Part shown: positions 1 through 6,569 of the stretch, piece by piece
How the letters are laid out: the number at the start of each line of letters is the position of its first letter
Numbering within the stretch: the stretch's first letter is position 1
Assembly (NCBI GenBank): GCA_910577655.1
Contig: CAJTOW010000097.1
Span: 1 to 14,808, forward strand
Reading direction: 5' to 3'
Source of the DNA: an uncultured Lachnospiraceae bacterium
Lineage (GTDB): Bacteria; Bacillota; Clostridia; Lachnospirales; Lachnospiraceae
Length of the DNA stretch: 14,808 bases
Notes under the pieces: model-generated
Seen by the model: only the letters and a program-made list of their open reading frames with translations
Database searches by the model: none
Told to the model about the DNA's origin: nothing
Program-made: the position numbers and the translations under genes

Positions 1-2
1 TG

Positions 3-31
3 CTTCTTGTCTGGCGTAGCCGGACAAGAAG
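3..31. repeat. Tight 13-bp hairpin at window start
   Basis: CTTCTTGTCTGGC (3-15) pairs with GCCGGACAAGAAG (19-31) around a GTA loop, with one T-G wobble. No T-run follows on either strand, so it is a poor intrinsic terminator. The left arm recurs at 13434-13446 and a diverged right arm at 13533-13544, so this is probably a palindromic repeat rather than a gene-specific signal. What lies to its left is outside the window. Confidence 0.6.
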
Positions 32-36
32 ATGCG

Positions 37-103
37 CCCCGTGAACAGTAACTAATTACTGGGTAACAGTCCAGACCGTCTTAACTGTTACTGTTCACAG
101 GGG
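37..103. repeat. GTAACAG-family compound hairpin upstream of rqcH
   Basis: GTGAACAGTAAC (41-52) is perfectly complementary to GTTACTGTTCAC (87-98). The stem extends by CCCC (37-40) with GGGG (100-103) across a bulged A99. Two other pairings compete with it: GTAACAGT (63-70) with ACTGTTAC (84-91), and CAGTAA (46-51) with TTACTG (56-61). The arms carry the GTAACAG/CTGTTAC core found in the other intergenic hairpins of this window. It lies about 100 bp ahead of rqcH, so it may be the terminator of an upstream gene, part of the rqcH leader, or a mobile palindromic repeat. Confidence 0.6.
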
Positions 104-199
104 AATGTTCCAGAACCGGCATCTTCCAGCCGGATAGGGCACCAGCAATCCTTTTAACAATAATTTGCTGCCACTTCCCGGCAGCGGAATGGAGATAGT

Positions 200-1939
200 A
201 TGGCATTTGATGGAATTGTGATCGCGAACCTTACCCGGGATATCCGGCAGAAGCTGGAGGGCGGAAAGATCAATAAGATTGCCCAGCCTGAAAAGGATGA
301 GCTGATGATCACGGTAAAAAATAACAAGGAGACCTGTCGTCTCTCTGTCTCTGCCAGCGCCAGTCTTCCGCTGGTGTTTTTTACAGAGACCAATAAGCCC
401 TCGCCCATGACGGCGCCTAATTTCTGTATGCTGCTGCGCAAACATATCGGAAACGGCCATATCATAAAGGTCTCCCAGCCGGGGCTGGAGCGGATCATTG
501 AGCTGGAGATCGAGCATCTGGACGAGCTGGGGGATCTTAGCCGGAAGCGGCTGATCATCGAGCTTATGGGCAAGCACAGCAATATCATTTTCTGCAGGGA
601 GGACGGCACCATCTTAGACAGCATCAAGCACATCTCCGCCCAGGTAAGCTCGGTCCGGGAGGTGCTTCCGGGAAGGAGCTATTTCATCCCCCACACCACC
701 GAGAAGATGGATCCTTTGACCATCACGGAGGAGGAATTCACCGGCCTGATCCGCCACACGCCCCTGCCCCTGCAGAAGGCCCTGTACCAGAAGCTGACCG
801 GGATCAGTCCGGTGATCGGCACGGAGCTGTGTCATATGGCTTCCCTGGACGCAGACCGTTCCGCCAATGAACTGACAGACGCGGAACTGATCCATCTGTA
901 CCATATGTTTTCCCTGATGATGTCCGATGTGAAACAGGGGCATTTTACTCCCAATGTCATCTATCGGGGCGGGGAGCCGGTGGAATACGCCTCTGTGCCC
1001 CTGACTGTGTATGAGGGAAACGCCTGCGAAGCCAGGACCTATGGTTCTGTCAGTGAGCTGCTGGAAGCCTACTATGCGGAGAAGAATATCCTCACCCGGA
1101 TCCGCCAGAAGTCCGTGGATCTGCGCCGGATCGTCCAGACCGCCCTGGAGCGCAATTACAAGAAATACGACCTGCAGCAAAAGCAGCTTAAAGACACGGA
1201 GAAACGTGACAAATACAAGGTCTATGGGGAACTGCTCAACACCTACGGCTACGAGCTGTCCGGCGGGGAGAAGGAACTGGAGTGTCTGAACTATTACACC
1301 AATGAGAACATCCGCATCCCCCTGGATCCCCAGCTGGATGCCCGGGAAAATTCCCAGAAATATTTTGCAAAATACAACAAACTGAAGCGCACCTTCGAGG
1401 CCATGACAGAGATGACCCTGGAAACCAGAAAAGAGATCGACCATCTGGAATCCATCAGCGCGGCACTGGATATAGCGGTGAAGGAGGAGGATCTTGTCCA
1501 GATCAAGGAGGAGCTGATGGAGTTCGGCTTCATCCATAAGCGTACCCCGGGCAGTAAGAAACCAAAGATCACCAGCCGCCCTTACCACTACATTTCCTCC
1601 GACGGCTTCCACATCTATGTAGGCAAGAACAACTACCAGAATGAAGAGGTCACCTTCAAGGTGGCGGACGGCGGAGACTGGTGGTTCCACGCCAAGGGAA
1701 TCCCCGGCTCCCACGTGGTAGTCAAAACCGGAGGCCAGGAACTGCCGGACCGGGTGTTCGAGGAGGCCGGTGCCCTGGCTGCCTACTATTCCAGGGGACG
1801 GGACAATGAGAAGGTGGAAATCGACTATATCCAGCGGAAACACGTTAAAAAAGCTGCCGGAGGGGCGCCTGGATTTGTGATCTACCATACCAATTATTCG
1901 CTGATGGCAGTACCAGGACTGAACCTTACCGAGGTGTAA
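200..1939 (+). CDS. rqcH: Ribosome quality-control factor RqcH (NFACT family, Rqc2/NEMF homologue; older name fibronectin-binding protein)
   Basis: Members of this family bind 50S subunits that still carry a stalled peptidyl-tRNA and recruit tRNA-Ala to add C-terminal alanine tails, which mark the chain for degradation. The 579-residue length fits the family. Visible parts are an NFACT-N region (about 1-170, with the conserved block around MGKHSNII at 123-130), a helical middle (about 175-240), two long charged coiled-coil helices (about 285-345 and 385-445), and an NFACT-R domain (about 460-570, with DWWFHAKGIPGSHVVV at 493-508). The tRNA-contacting Asp-Arg pair known from Bacillus RqcH (D97/R98) appears here as Glu97-Arg98. 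The ATG is preceded by GGAG with 5-nt spacing. The gene is monocistronic in this window, converges with serS and ends 206 bp before a strong hairpin. Family assignment is firm; fibronectin binding is a legacy label. Confidence 0.95.
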   Translation: MAFDGIVIANLTRDIRQKLEGGKINKIAQPEKDELMITVKNNKETCRLSVSASASLPLVFFTETNKPSPMTAPNFCMLLRKHIGNGHIIKVSQPGLERIIELEIEHLDELGDLSRKRLIIELMGKHSNIIFCREDGTILDSIKHISAQVSSVREVLPGRSYFIPHTTEKMDPLTITEEEFTGLIRHTPLPLQKALYQKLTGISPVIGTELCHMASLDADRSANELTDAELIHLYHMFSLMMSDVKQGHFTPNVIYRGGEPVEYASVPLTVYEGNACEARTYGSVSELLEAYYAEKNILTRIRQKSVDLRRIVQTALERNYKKYDLQQKQLKDTEKRDKYKVYGELLNTYGYELSGGEKELECLNYYTNENIRIPLDPQLDARENSQKYFAKYNKLKRTFEAMTEMTLETRKEIDHLESISAALDIAVKEEDLVQIKEELMEFGFIHKRTPGSKKPKITSRPYHYISSDGFHIYVGKNNYQNEEVTFKVADGGDWWFHAKGIPGSHVVVKTGGQELPDRVFEEAGALAAYYSRGRDNEKVEIDYIQRKHVKKAAGGAPGFVIYHTNYSLMAVPGLNLTEV

Positions 1940-2145
1940 TCATGTAACAGGGCCACGGTAATCCGGGCTTTATGAATCCCTTTTATGCATATCCTGAACG
2001 ATAAAAAGAAACTGCCGGAACCGTCAGAGGGGATCTGGAACATGCGGTGAGAATCCACCGGAAACTCTGATTTACAAGATGGTTGAAATATAGCATATGG
2101 GCAGAAGAATTGCAATAAAAATGTCTGGAAGCCCCTTCCGGCATT
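1940..2145. other. Intergenic stretch between rqcH and the terminator, no gene seen
   Basis: Together with the hairpin at 2146-2190 this fills the 312-bp gap between the convergent rqcH and serS genes. I see no convincing coding sequence; short frames lack ribosome binding sites. One GTAACAG core occurs at 1944-1950 without a matching arm. At 2041-2060 there is GGTGAGAATCCACC, which superficially resembles part of the cobalamin riboswitch core but lacks its other conserved blocks. Confidence 0.5.
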
Positions 2146-2190
2146 ACCCGGGTGTAACAGCTCAGACGCCCTGAACTGTTACACCCGGGT
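2146..2190 (+). terminator. Strong hairpin terminator after rqcH (GTAACAG family)
   Basis: ACCCGGGTGTAACAG (2146-2160) pairs perfectly with CTGTTACACCCGGGT (2176-2190). The stem continues inward for four more pairs after one mismatch, to a 5-nt loop. On the plus strand it is followed by TTTATT, fitting an intrinsic terminator for rqcH. On the minus strand no T-run follows, so its use as the serS terminator is less sure. The arms share the GTAACAG/CTGTTAC core with the other repeats here. Confidence 0.75.
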
Positions 2191-2251
2191 TTATTACAGC
2201 TACCCTTCATGGCCAAATTGTTTTGAGGACAGCGGATAGCAGCTCTGAACA

Positions 2252-3538
2252 TCACTTTTTCGGCACCATAATCTCCATCCCGCCCATATAAGGTCTTAAA
2301 ACCTCCGGGATCCGGACTGTGCCGTCTGCCTGCAGATTGTTCTCCAGAAACGCGATCAGCATCCGGGGCGGAGCCACCACCGTATTGTTGAGGGTGTGGG
2401 CAAAATACTTGCCGTTCTCCCCGTCCACGCGGATCTTTAAGCGGCGGGCCTGGGCATCTCCCAGATTGGAGCAGGACCCCACCTCAAAATACTTCTTCTG
2501 CCGTGGAGACCAGGCCTCCACGTCACAGGACTTCACCTTTAAGTCAGCCAGATCACCGGAGCAGCACTCCAGGGTGCGGACCGGGATATCCAGGGAACGG
2601 AACAGATCCACCGTATTCTGCCACAGTTTCTCATACCACATGGGAGACTCCTCCGGCTTACATACCACGATCATCTCCTGCTTCTCAAACTGGTGGATCC
2701 GGTATACTCCCCGCTCCTCAATGCCGTGGGCACCCTTTTCCTTGCGGAAGCAGGGGGAATAGCTGGTAAGGGTCCTGGGCAGCTGGTCCTCCGGGGTGAT
2801 GGTATCGATGAACTTGCCGATCATGGAATGCTCGCTGGTACCGATCAGGTACAGATCCTCCCCCTCAATCTTGTACATCATGGCATCCATCTCCGCAAAG
2901 GACATGACTCCGGTCACCACATTGCTGCGAATCATAAAGGGCGGAACACAATAGGTAAATCCGCGTCCGATCATAAAATCACGGGCATAGGCGATGACTG
3001 CGGAATGCAGTCTGGCAATATCTCCCATAAGATAGTAAAAACCGTTGCCTGCAACCCTGCCCGCCGCATCCAGATCAATACCGTCAAAGCTCTTCATGAT
3101 ATCCGTGTGATAAGGAATCTCGAAATCCGGGACCACCGGCTCGCCGAACTTCTCAATCTCCACATTCTCACTGTCATCCTTCCCGATAGGCACACTGGGA
3201 TCAATGATATTGGGAATGGTCATCATGATCCTGGTGACCCTGGCTTCCAGCTCCGTCTCCTGGGCCTCCAGCTCGGCCAGACGGCTGGCATTGGCAGCTA
3301 CCTGGGCCTTCACGGCCTCAGCCTCTTCCTTCTTCCCCTGGCCCATGAGCTGGCCGATCTGTCTGGACAGCTTGTTGCGGGCTGCCCGCAGATTGTCCGC
3401 CTCCGCCTTGGCTGCCCGGTTCTTCGCATCCAGCTCAATCACTTCATCCACCAGCGGCAGCTTGTCATGCTGGAATTTATTCTCAATATTCTTCTTGACA
3501 ATGTCCGGATTTTCCCTGACAAATCTTAAATCTAACAT
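2252..3538 (-). CDS. serS: Seryl-tRNA synthetase, divergent clostridial form
   Basis: Class II synthetase that charges tRNA-Ser with serine in the cytoplasm; 428 residues, close to the family norm. The N-terminal tRNA-binding long coiled coil spans about 1-108. The catalytic core follows: the TxE-type motif reads TSEH (234-237), motif 2 runs from FRKEKGAHG (264-272) to YRIHQFEKQE (279-288), and motif 3 contains NNTVVAPPRMLIAFLEN (384-400). Many bacterial SerRS have NGSG in motif 3, so this belongs to a divergent subgroup and may be a second isoform. I chose the ATG at 3538 because AGGAGGAG sits just upstream and MLDLRFVREN is the classic SerRS start; the frame could open 50 codons earlier, but that part is repeat sequence. 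A promoter lies at 3776-3804, giving a leader of about 230 nt that contains a repeat element. I see no T-box motif. Confidence 0.93.
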   Translation of the reverse strand: MLDLRFVRENPDIVKKNIENKFQHDKLPLVDEVIELDAKNRAAKAEADNLRAARNKLSRQIGQLMGQGKKEEAEAVKAQVAANASRLAELEAQETELEARVTRIMMTIPNIIDPSVPIGKDDSENVEIEKFGEPVVPDFEIPYHTDIMKSFDGIDLDAAGRVAGNGFYYLMGDIARLHSAVIAYARDFMIGRGFTYCVPPFMIRSNVVTGVMSFAEMDAMMYKIEGEDLYLIGTSEHSMIGKFIDTITPEDQLPRTLTSYSPCFRKEKGAHGIEERGVYRIHQFEKQEMIVVCKPEESPMWYEKLWQNTVDLFRSLDIPVRTLECCSGDLADLKVKSCDVEAWSPRQKKYFEVGSCSNLGDAQARRLKIRVDGENGKYFAHTLNNTVVAPPRMLIAFLENNLQADGTVRIPEVLRPYMGGMEIMVPKK

Positions 3539-3576
3539 AATTCTCCTCCTATCCAGCTTTTCTCTCTGTAAACTTT

Positions 3577-3763
3577 GTAACAGTTCAGATAGGTCTGCAC
3601 GTTCACCGCGCTGACCGTACGATAATGCAATGGCCGCGGGCATACAGCCCTCTACACTCCGTTCCGGTCGGTCCCTAACAGGCGTCACTGGCGCCTGGGA
3701 CCGCCGCAGGCGATTTTAAATGGCCGTATGCCGTAACAGTTCAAGGGTTATCTGAACTGTTAC
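3577..3763. repeat. 187-bp MITE-like element with 15-bp terminal inverted repeats in the serS leader
   Basis: GTAACAGTTCAGATA (3577-3591) is the exact reverse complement of TATCTGAACTGTTAC (3749-3763). Between them lie a second GTAACAGTTCA (3733-3743), which makes an 11-bp hairpin with the right terminus, and a further hairpin CAGGCG/CGCCTG with flanking pairing (about 3672-3700). The left 68 bp matches a partial copy at 3844-3911 at roughly 75-80 percent by eye. It has no coding capacity of its own, so any movement would need a transposase elsewhere. It falls between the putative serS promoter and the serS ribosome binding site, so it should be transcribed as leader RNA. Confidence 0.65.
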
Positions 3764-3775
3764 TAAACTTCAACG

Positions 3776-3804
3776 ATTATACTACACTTTTGCTGGAAAT
3801 AAAA
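3776..3804 (-). promoter_or_regulatory. Putative serS promoter
   Basis: On the minus strand a perfect TATAAT -10 (3776-3781) follows a weak -35-like TTTTAT (3799-3804) at 17-bp spacing. It sits in the only unique, AT-rich stretch between two inverted repeat copies (3751-3767 and 3840-3856) and points at serS. The -10 is convincing; the -35 is poor. Confidence 0.5.
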
Positions 3805-3839
3805 GGGGGTTTTTGCTTATATAGAGTTTTTATGTAACC

Positions 3840-3911
3840 TTTAGTAACAGTTCAGACAGGTCTGCGCACTCGCTGCGCTGACCCTACGAAAATGTAGTGA
3901 CCGGAGGGCAT
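3840..3911. repeat. Partial second copy of the GTAACAGTTCAGA repeat
   Basis: The sequence from 3844 to about 3911 aligns with the left 67-68 bp of the 3577-3763 element, sharing GTAACAGTTCAGA, AGGTCTGC, GCGCTGACC, TACGA and GGGCAT with scattered substitutions and one 1-nt gap. The opposite terminus is missing. TTTAGTAACAGTTCAGA (3840-3856) is also the exact reverse complement of 3751-3767, so two copies lie head to head around the serS promoter. On the minus strand this copy forms the end of the broken HPr-like gene. Confidence 0.65.
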
Positions 3912-4104
3912 CTGCCGTCTGTCCCTGGAACTCAAGGACAATCCGGCTCTGGTACTTTCCGGCCTCCCGCACCAGAAGACCCGCCGGCCGGACATGAAGC
4001 CCCTGGACATGTGTGACTTTATATTCCCATTTCTTCAACCTTCCGTGACTGGCATGATGGTTGTAATTCTTTACTACAACAGAGCGCAGCCCCTGCTTTG
4101 CCAT
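3841..4104 (-). pseudogene. HPr-like phosphocarrier gene, 3' end replaced by repeat sequence
   Basis: The frame encodes 87 residues. About 24-66 (KKWEYKV onwards) resembles the first half of HPr, the phosphocarrier of the PEP-dependent sugar phosphotransferase system. GLHVRPAG (35-42) carries the phosphorylatable His37 and the following Arg39, then comes LLVREAGKYQSRIVLE. From about residue 69 the frame reads into the repeat copy at 3844-3911 and stops, so the second half of the HPr fold, including the regulatory-serine region, is absent. The start is also unclear: HPr should begin near a TTG at 4038-4036, but GGAAGG abuts it without spacing, and the ATG at 4104 has no clear ribosome binding site. 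It lies about 80 bp downstream of the M20 gene on the same strand. I read it as a remnant; expression of a short peptide cannot be excluded. Confidence 0.6.
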
Positions 4105-4152
4105 ATGCCGCTGAACCCGTTTTATGCTGCAGGGAGTCCCATTGCCATTGAG

Positions 4153-4181
4153 GGTACGGCATATTTTAACTGCCCCATACC
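4153..4181 (-). terminator. Possible weak hairpin after the M20 peptidase gene
   Basis: On the minus strand GGTATGG, a GG bulge and CA pair with TGCCGTACC around an A-rich loop, starting just after the M20 stop codon. There is no T-run after it, so it could be a weak terminator or an mRNA 3' stabiliser for the transporter operon. Nothing stronger is visible before the HPr remnant. Confidence 0.3.
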
Positions 4182-4185
4182 GCTT

Positions 4186-5583
4186 TTAGAGTGTGTCCAC
4201 CGCCATAATCGCCTGCACATATATGTGGAACGCATTCTCAAGCACCTCAAGCTTCACACACTCATCTGGCTGATGACCGCCGCCATGGCCCTCTGGCCCG
4301 GGCTTTTTCTGGCCCCGGATTCCTGGTCCGAATGCCACCGCGTTGGGAAGCTTCCTTGCATAGGTGCCTCCCCCCATGGTATAGGGCTCAAAGGAGGGCC
4401 CCAGCCGGTCTTTACAGGCCTTGTCCAGGGCTTTCACCAGAGGGCTGTCAGGAGAAACATACGACGGTGGATCGTTCCTTTCTTTTGTCCGTTTCCAGCC
4501 ATAGTGCTCTGACCTGGCTGCAATCTGCCTGCTCATCTCCTTTTCATCCATCTCCGCCGGATAACGTATGTTGATATTCAGCTTCAGCCTGTTATCTTCT
4601 GTCCGGATCATGCCGCAGACGGCGGTCAGCCTTCCCAGCTGCGGGCTTTCATAAAAGATGCCAAGGCCCTCTCCGTAATGCTTCCGGAAACACTCTGCCG
4701 GAAACGAAAGAATCCGTGCACCTTCCTTTGTCAGAAACCCGCCGGCACAAAGGTAGGCCGCAAGCTCGGCGCCGGCATTGACTGCCTCTCCCGGAAAAGC
4801 GGCGTGGGAAGACTGTCCCACTGCCTCCACACGCAGACAGTCTCCCTCCTGACAAAGGGAAATCCCCGGCCAGACAGAGCTGTCCACTGCCGGTACCCTG
4901 GCAGCAGGATTGGCCAATACGGCACAGGCACTTGCCGCCACCGCATTGGAGGCCACTCCCGCTGTAAAAGAAATCACGCCCTCCGGCAGCGGCGCGGTGA
5001 AATCAGCCTCCATGATCCCTTTCTCCGAATAACACACAGAGAAGGAAGCATCCGGCGTAAAAGAGATATCAGGCGCCGGAAAATGCTCCAGAAAATAGGC
5101 AATATCATGCATCCCGTTCTCTTCACTGCATCCCAGAAACAGCCGGACTCTGTGGCGAAGCTTAACCCCGCTTTCCTTTAAATACCGCATGGCATACAGG
5201 GCTGCCATGGCAGGCCCCTTATTGTCTGAGCTTCCACGTCCATAAAGCCATCCATCCTCCACATAGGGACTGTAAGGGGGATTTTTCCAGCCGGTACCCT
5301 CCGGCACAACATCCAGATGGGCAAATATACCGATCTCACCCCTGCCTGTACCAGGCATAAGGATACTGCCGCAGTGATACTCATGGTTCTCTGTCTCAAA
5401 CCCCATGGACTTTCCCAGATCCAGAGCCGTATCAAGCACCCTGGCGCAGCTCTCCCCAAAAGGATAAGGGCCTTTGGCAGCAGGATCACTTACACTTGGA
5501 ATCCGTACCAGCTTCATAATATCTTCCAAAAATTCCGCCCGGTATCCTTCCAGGAACCGGGCTGTTGTCATCTCATTCATCAT
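4186..5583 (-). CDS. M20 family metallo-dipeptidase (PepV/Sapep-like)
   Basis: Cytoplasmic di-zinc or di-manganese peptidase of the PepV/Sapep type, expected to cleave dipeptides or short peptides brought in by the transporter encoded just upstream. In the 465-residue form, metal and catalytic residues are recognisable: HLDVVPEG (His89, Asp91), GRGSSDNKGP (Asp120), GCSEENG (Glu154/Glu155), FTPDAS (Asp178), the lid-domain GQSSHAAFPGEAVNAG (His260) and the C-terminal HQPDE (His437). Length and residue order fit the family. Start: several ATGs lie in frame; I prefer 5583 because GAGG, overlapping the stop codon of the preceding ATPase gene, sits 6 nt upstream. 5580, 5571 or the longer 5604 are alternatives. 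It is the last intact gene of the operon and likely translationally coupled to the ATPase gene. The exact substrate is unknown. Confidence 0.9.
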   Translation of the reverse strand: MMNEMTTARFLEGYRAEFLEDIMKLVRIPSVSDPAAKGPYPFGESCARVLDTALDLGKSMGFETENHEYHCGSILMPGTGRGEIGIFAHLDVVPEGTGWKNPPYSPYVEDGWLYGRGSSDNKGPAMAALYAMRYLKESGVKLRHRVRLFLGCSEENGMHDIAYFLEHFPAPDISFTPDASFSVCYSEKGIMEADFTAPLPEGVISFTAGVASNAVAASACAVLANPAARVPAVDSSVWPGISLCQEGDCLRVEAVGQSSHAAFPGEAVNAGAELAAYLCAGGFLTKEGARILSFPAECFRKHYGEGLGIFYESPQLGRLTAVCGMIRTEDNRLKLNINIRYPAEMDEKEMSRQIAARSEHYGWKRTKERNDPPSYVSPDSPLVKALDKACKDRLGPSFEPYTMGGGTYARKLPNAVAFGPGIRGQKKPGPEGHGGGHQPDECVKLEVLENAFHIYVQAIMAVDTL

Positions 5584-5591
5584 GTTCATCC

Positions 5592-6569
5592 TCAATGATC
5601 GCAAAAATGGCAGGCTGCCATATGTCCATTTCCCATATCCTTTAGCTCCGGCTCAGACTGACTGCACTCCGGACGCGCATTTACACAGCGCGTGTGGAAA
5701 CGGCAGCCGCTGGGAGGATTAAAGGGACTTGGCACATCTCCGCTAAGACGGATCCTTCTCTTTGCGGCATCCACATCGGGAATCGGGATACTGGAAAGAA
5801 GCGCCTGGGTATAAGGATGCTTTGCATCAGAATAAAGCTCATCCCTGGCAGCGATTTCCATCACCTTGCCCAGATACATAACCATCACCCGGTCGCAAAG
5901 ATAGCGCACTACACTTAAGTCATGGGAAATGAACAGATAAGTAAGGGAAAGCTCCTGCTGCAAATCCTTCATCAGATTCAGCACCTGCGCCCGGACCGAT
6001 ACATCCAGGGCAGACACCGGCTCATCACCGATTACAAAATCAGGATTAAGCACCAGGGCACGGGCAATCATGATACGCTGGCGCTGGCCTCCGGAAAACT
6101 CATGGGGATAACGGTTGAGATATTCCAGGGGAAGGCCCACCTTCTCCATGATATCAAGCACCATATCGATCCGCTCTGCCTTTGTCCCGATACCAAAGAC
6201 ATCAAGGGAAGCACAGATCAGCTCCTTCACGGTCATGCGGGGATTCAGGGATGCATAAGGATCCTGGAATATAATCTGCATTCTCTGACGGTAATCGCGC
6301 ATTTCACTTTTATTTAAGGAAAGCAGATCCGTACCGTCATAGACGATCCTGCCGCTGTCCGGCTCATGGAGCCTCAAAATGGCACGTCCCAGGGTGGACT
6401 TGCCGCAGCCGGATTCCCCCACTACTCCCAGGGTCTCGCCCCTGAATAACTCAAAGCTGACATCATCCACCGCCTTGACGGTCTTTGGCGCACTGCCAAG
6501 AAACTGTTTACGCGAAGAAAAATATTTTTTTATATTCTCAACCCTGAGCAATGGTCCATCTGTATTCAC
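5592..6569 (-). CDS. Dipeptide/oligopeptide ABC transporter ATP-binding protein, DppF/OppF type
   Basis: One of two cytoplasmic ATPases that power peptide import through the DppB/DppC-like pore. The 325 residues contain Walker A GESGCGKST (51-59), Q-loop Gln102 in FQDPYASLNP, signature FSGGQRQR (158-165), Walker B FVIGDEP (178-184) and H-loop His216. The C-terminal oligopeptide-transporter extension has GCRFHTRC and cysteines at 289, 295, 302, 320 and 323, a pattern that in related ATPases can hold an iron-sulphur cluster. The start is GTG at 6569, overlapping the upstream ATPase stop by 4 bp (GTGA), with GGGAGGTG as ribosome binding site, so coupling is expected. Whether it should be called dppF, oppF or appF cannot be told from sequence alone. 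Confidence 0.93.
   Translation of the reverse strand: MNTDGPLLRVENIKKYFSSRKQFLGSAPKTVKAVDDVSFELFRGETLGVVGESGCGKSTLGRAILRLHEPDSGRIVYDGTDLLSLNKSEMRDYRQRMQIIFQDPYASLNPRMTVKELICASLDVFGIGTKAERIDMVLDIMEKVGLPLEYLNRYPHEFSGGQRQRIMIARALVLNPDFVIGDEPVSALDVSVRAQVLNLMKDLQQELSLTYLFISHDLSVVRYLCDRVMVMYLGKVMEIAARDELYSDAKHPYTQALLSSIPIPDVDAAKRRIRLSGDVPSPFNPPSGCRFHTRCVNARPECSQSEPELKDMGNGHMAACHFCDH

Noticed and set aside
614..1888. Long 424-codon open frame on the minus strand opposite rqcH
   Set aside because: It is a shadow of rqcH codon usage: it has no recognisable domain and lies entirely within a clearly conserved gene.
2031..2070. Cobalamin-riboswitch-like string (GGAAC...GGTGAGAATCCACCGG)
   Set aside because: Only one block resembles the core; the CCCGC/ACTGT block and the B12 box are absent and the position is downstream of convergent genes. 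A covariance-model search would settle it.
3539..3688. N-terminal extension of SerRS by 50 residues
   Set aside because: The extension reads through repeat sequence, and the strong AGGAGGAG sits directly before the internal ATG that starts the canonical SerRS N-terminus.
3539..3775. T-box leader upstream of serS
   Set aside because: Neither an AGGGTGG-type T-box sequence nor a specifier-loop structure is visible on the minus strand; the leader is mostly repeat element.
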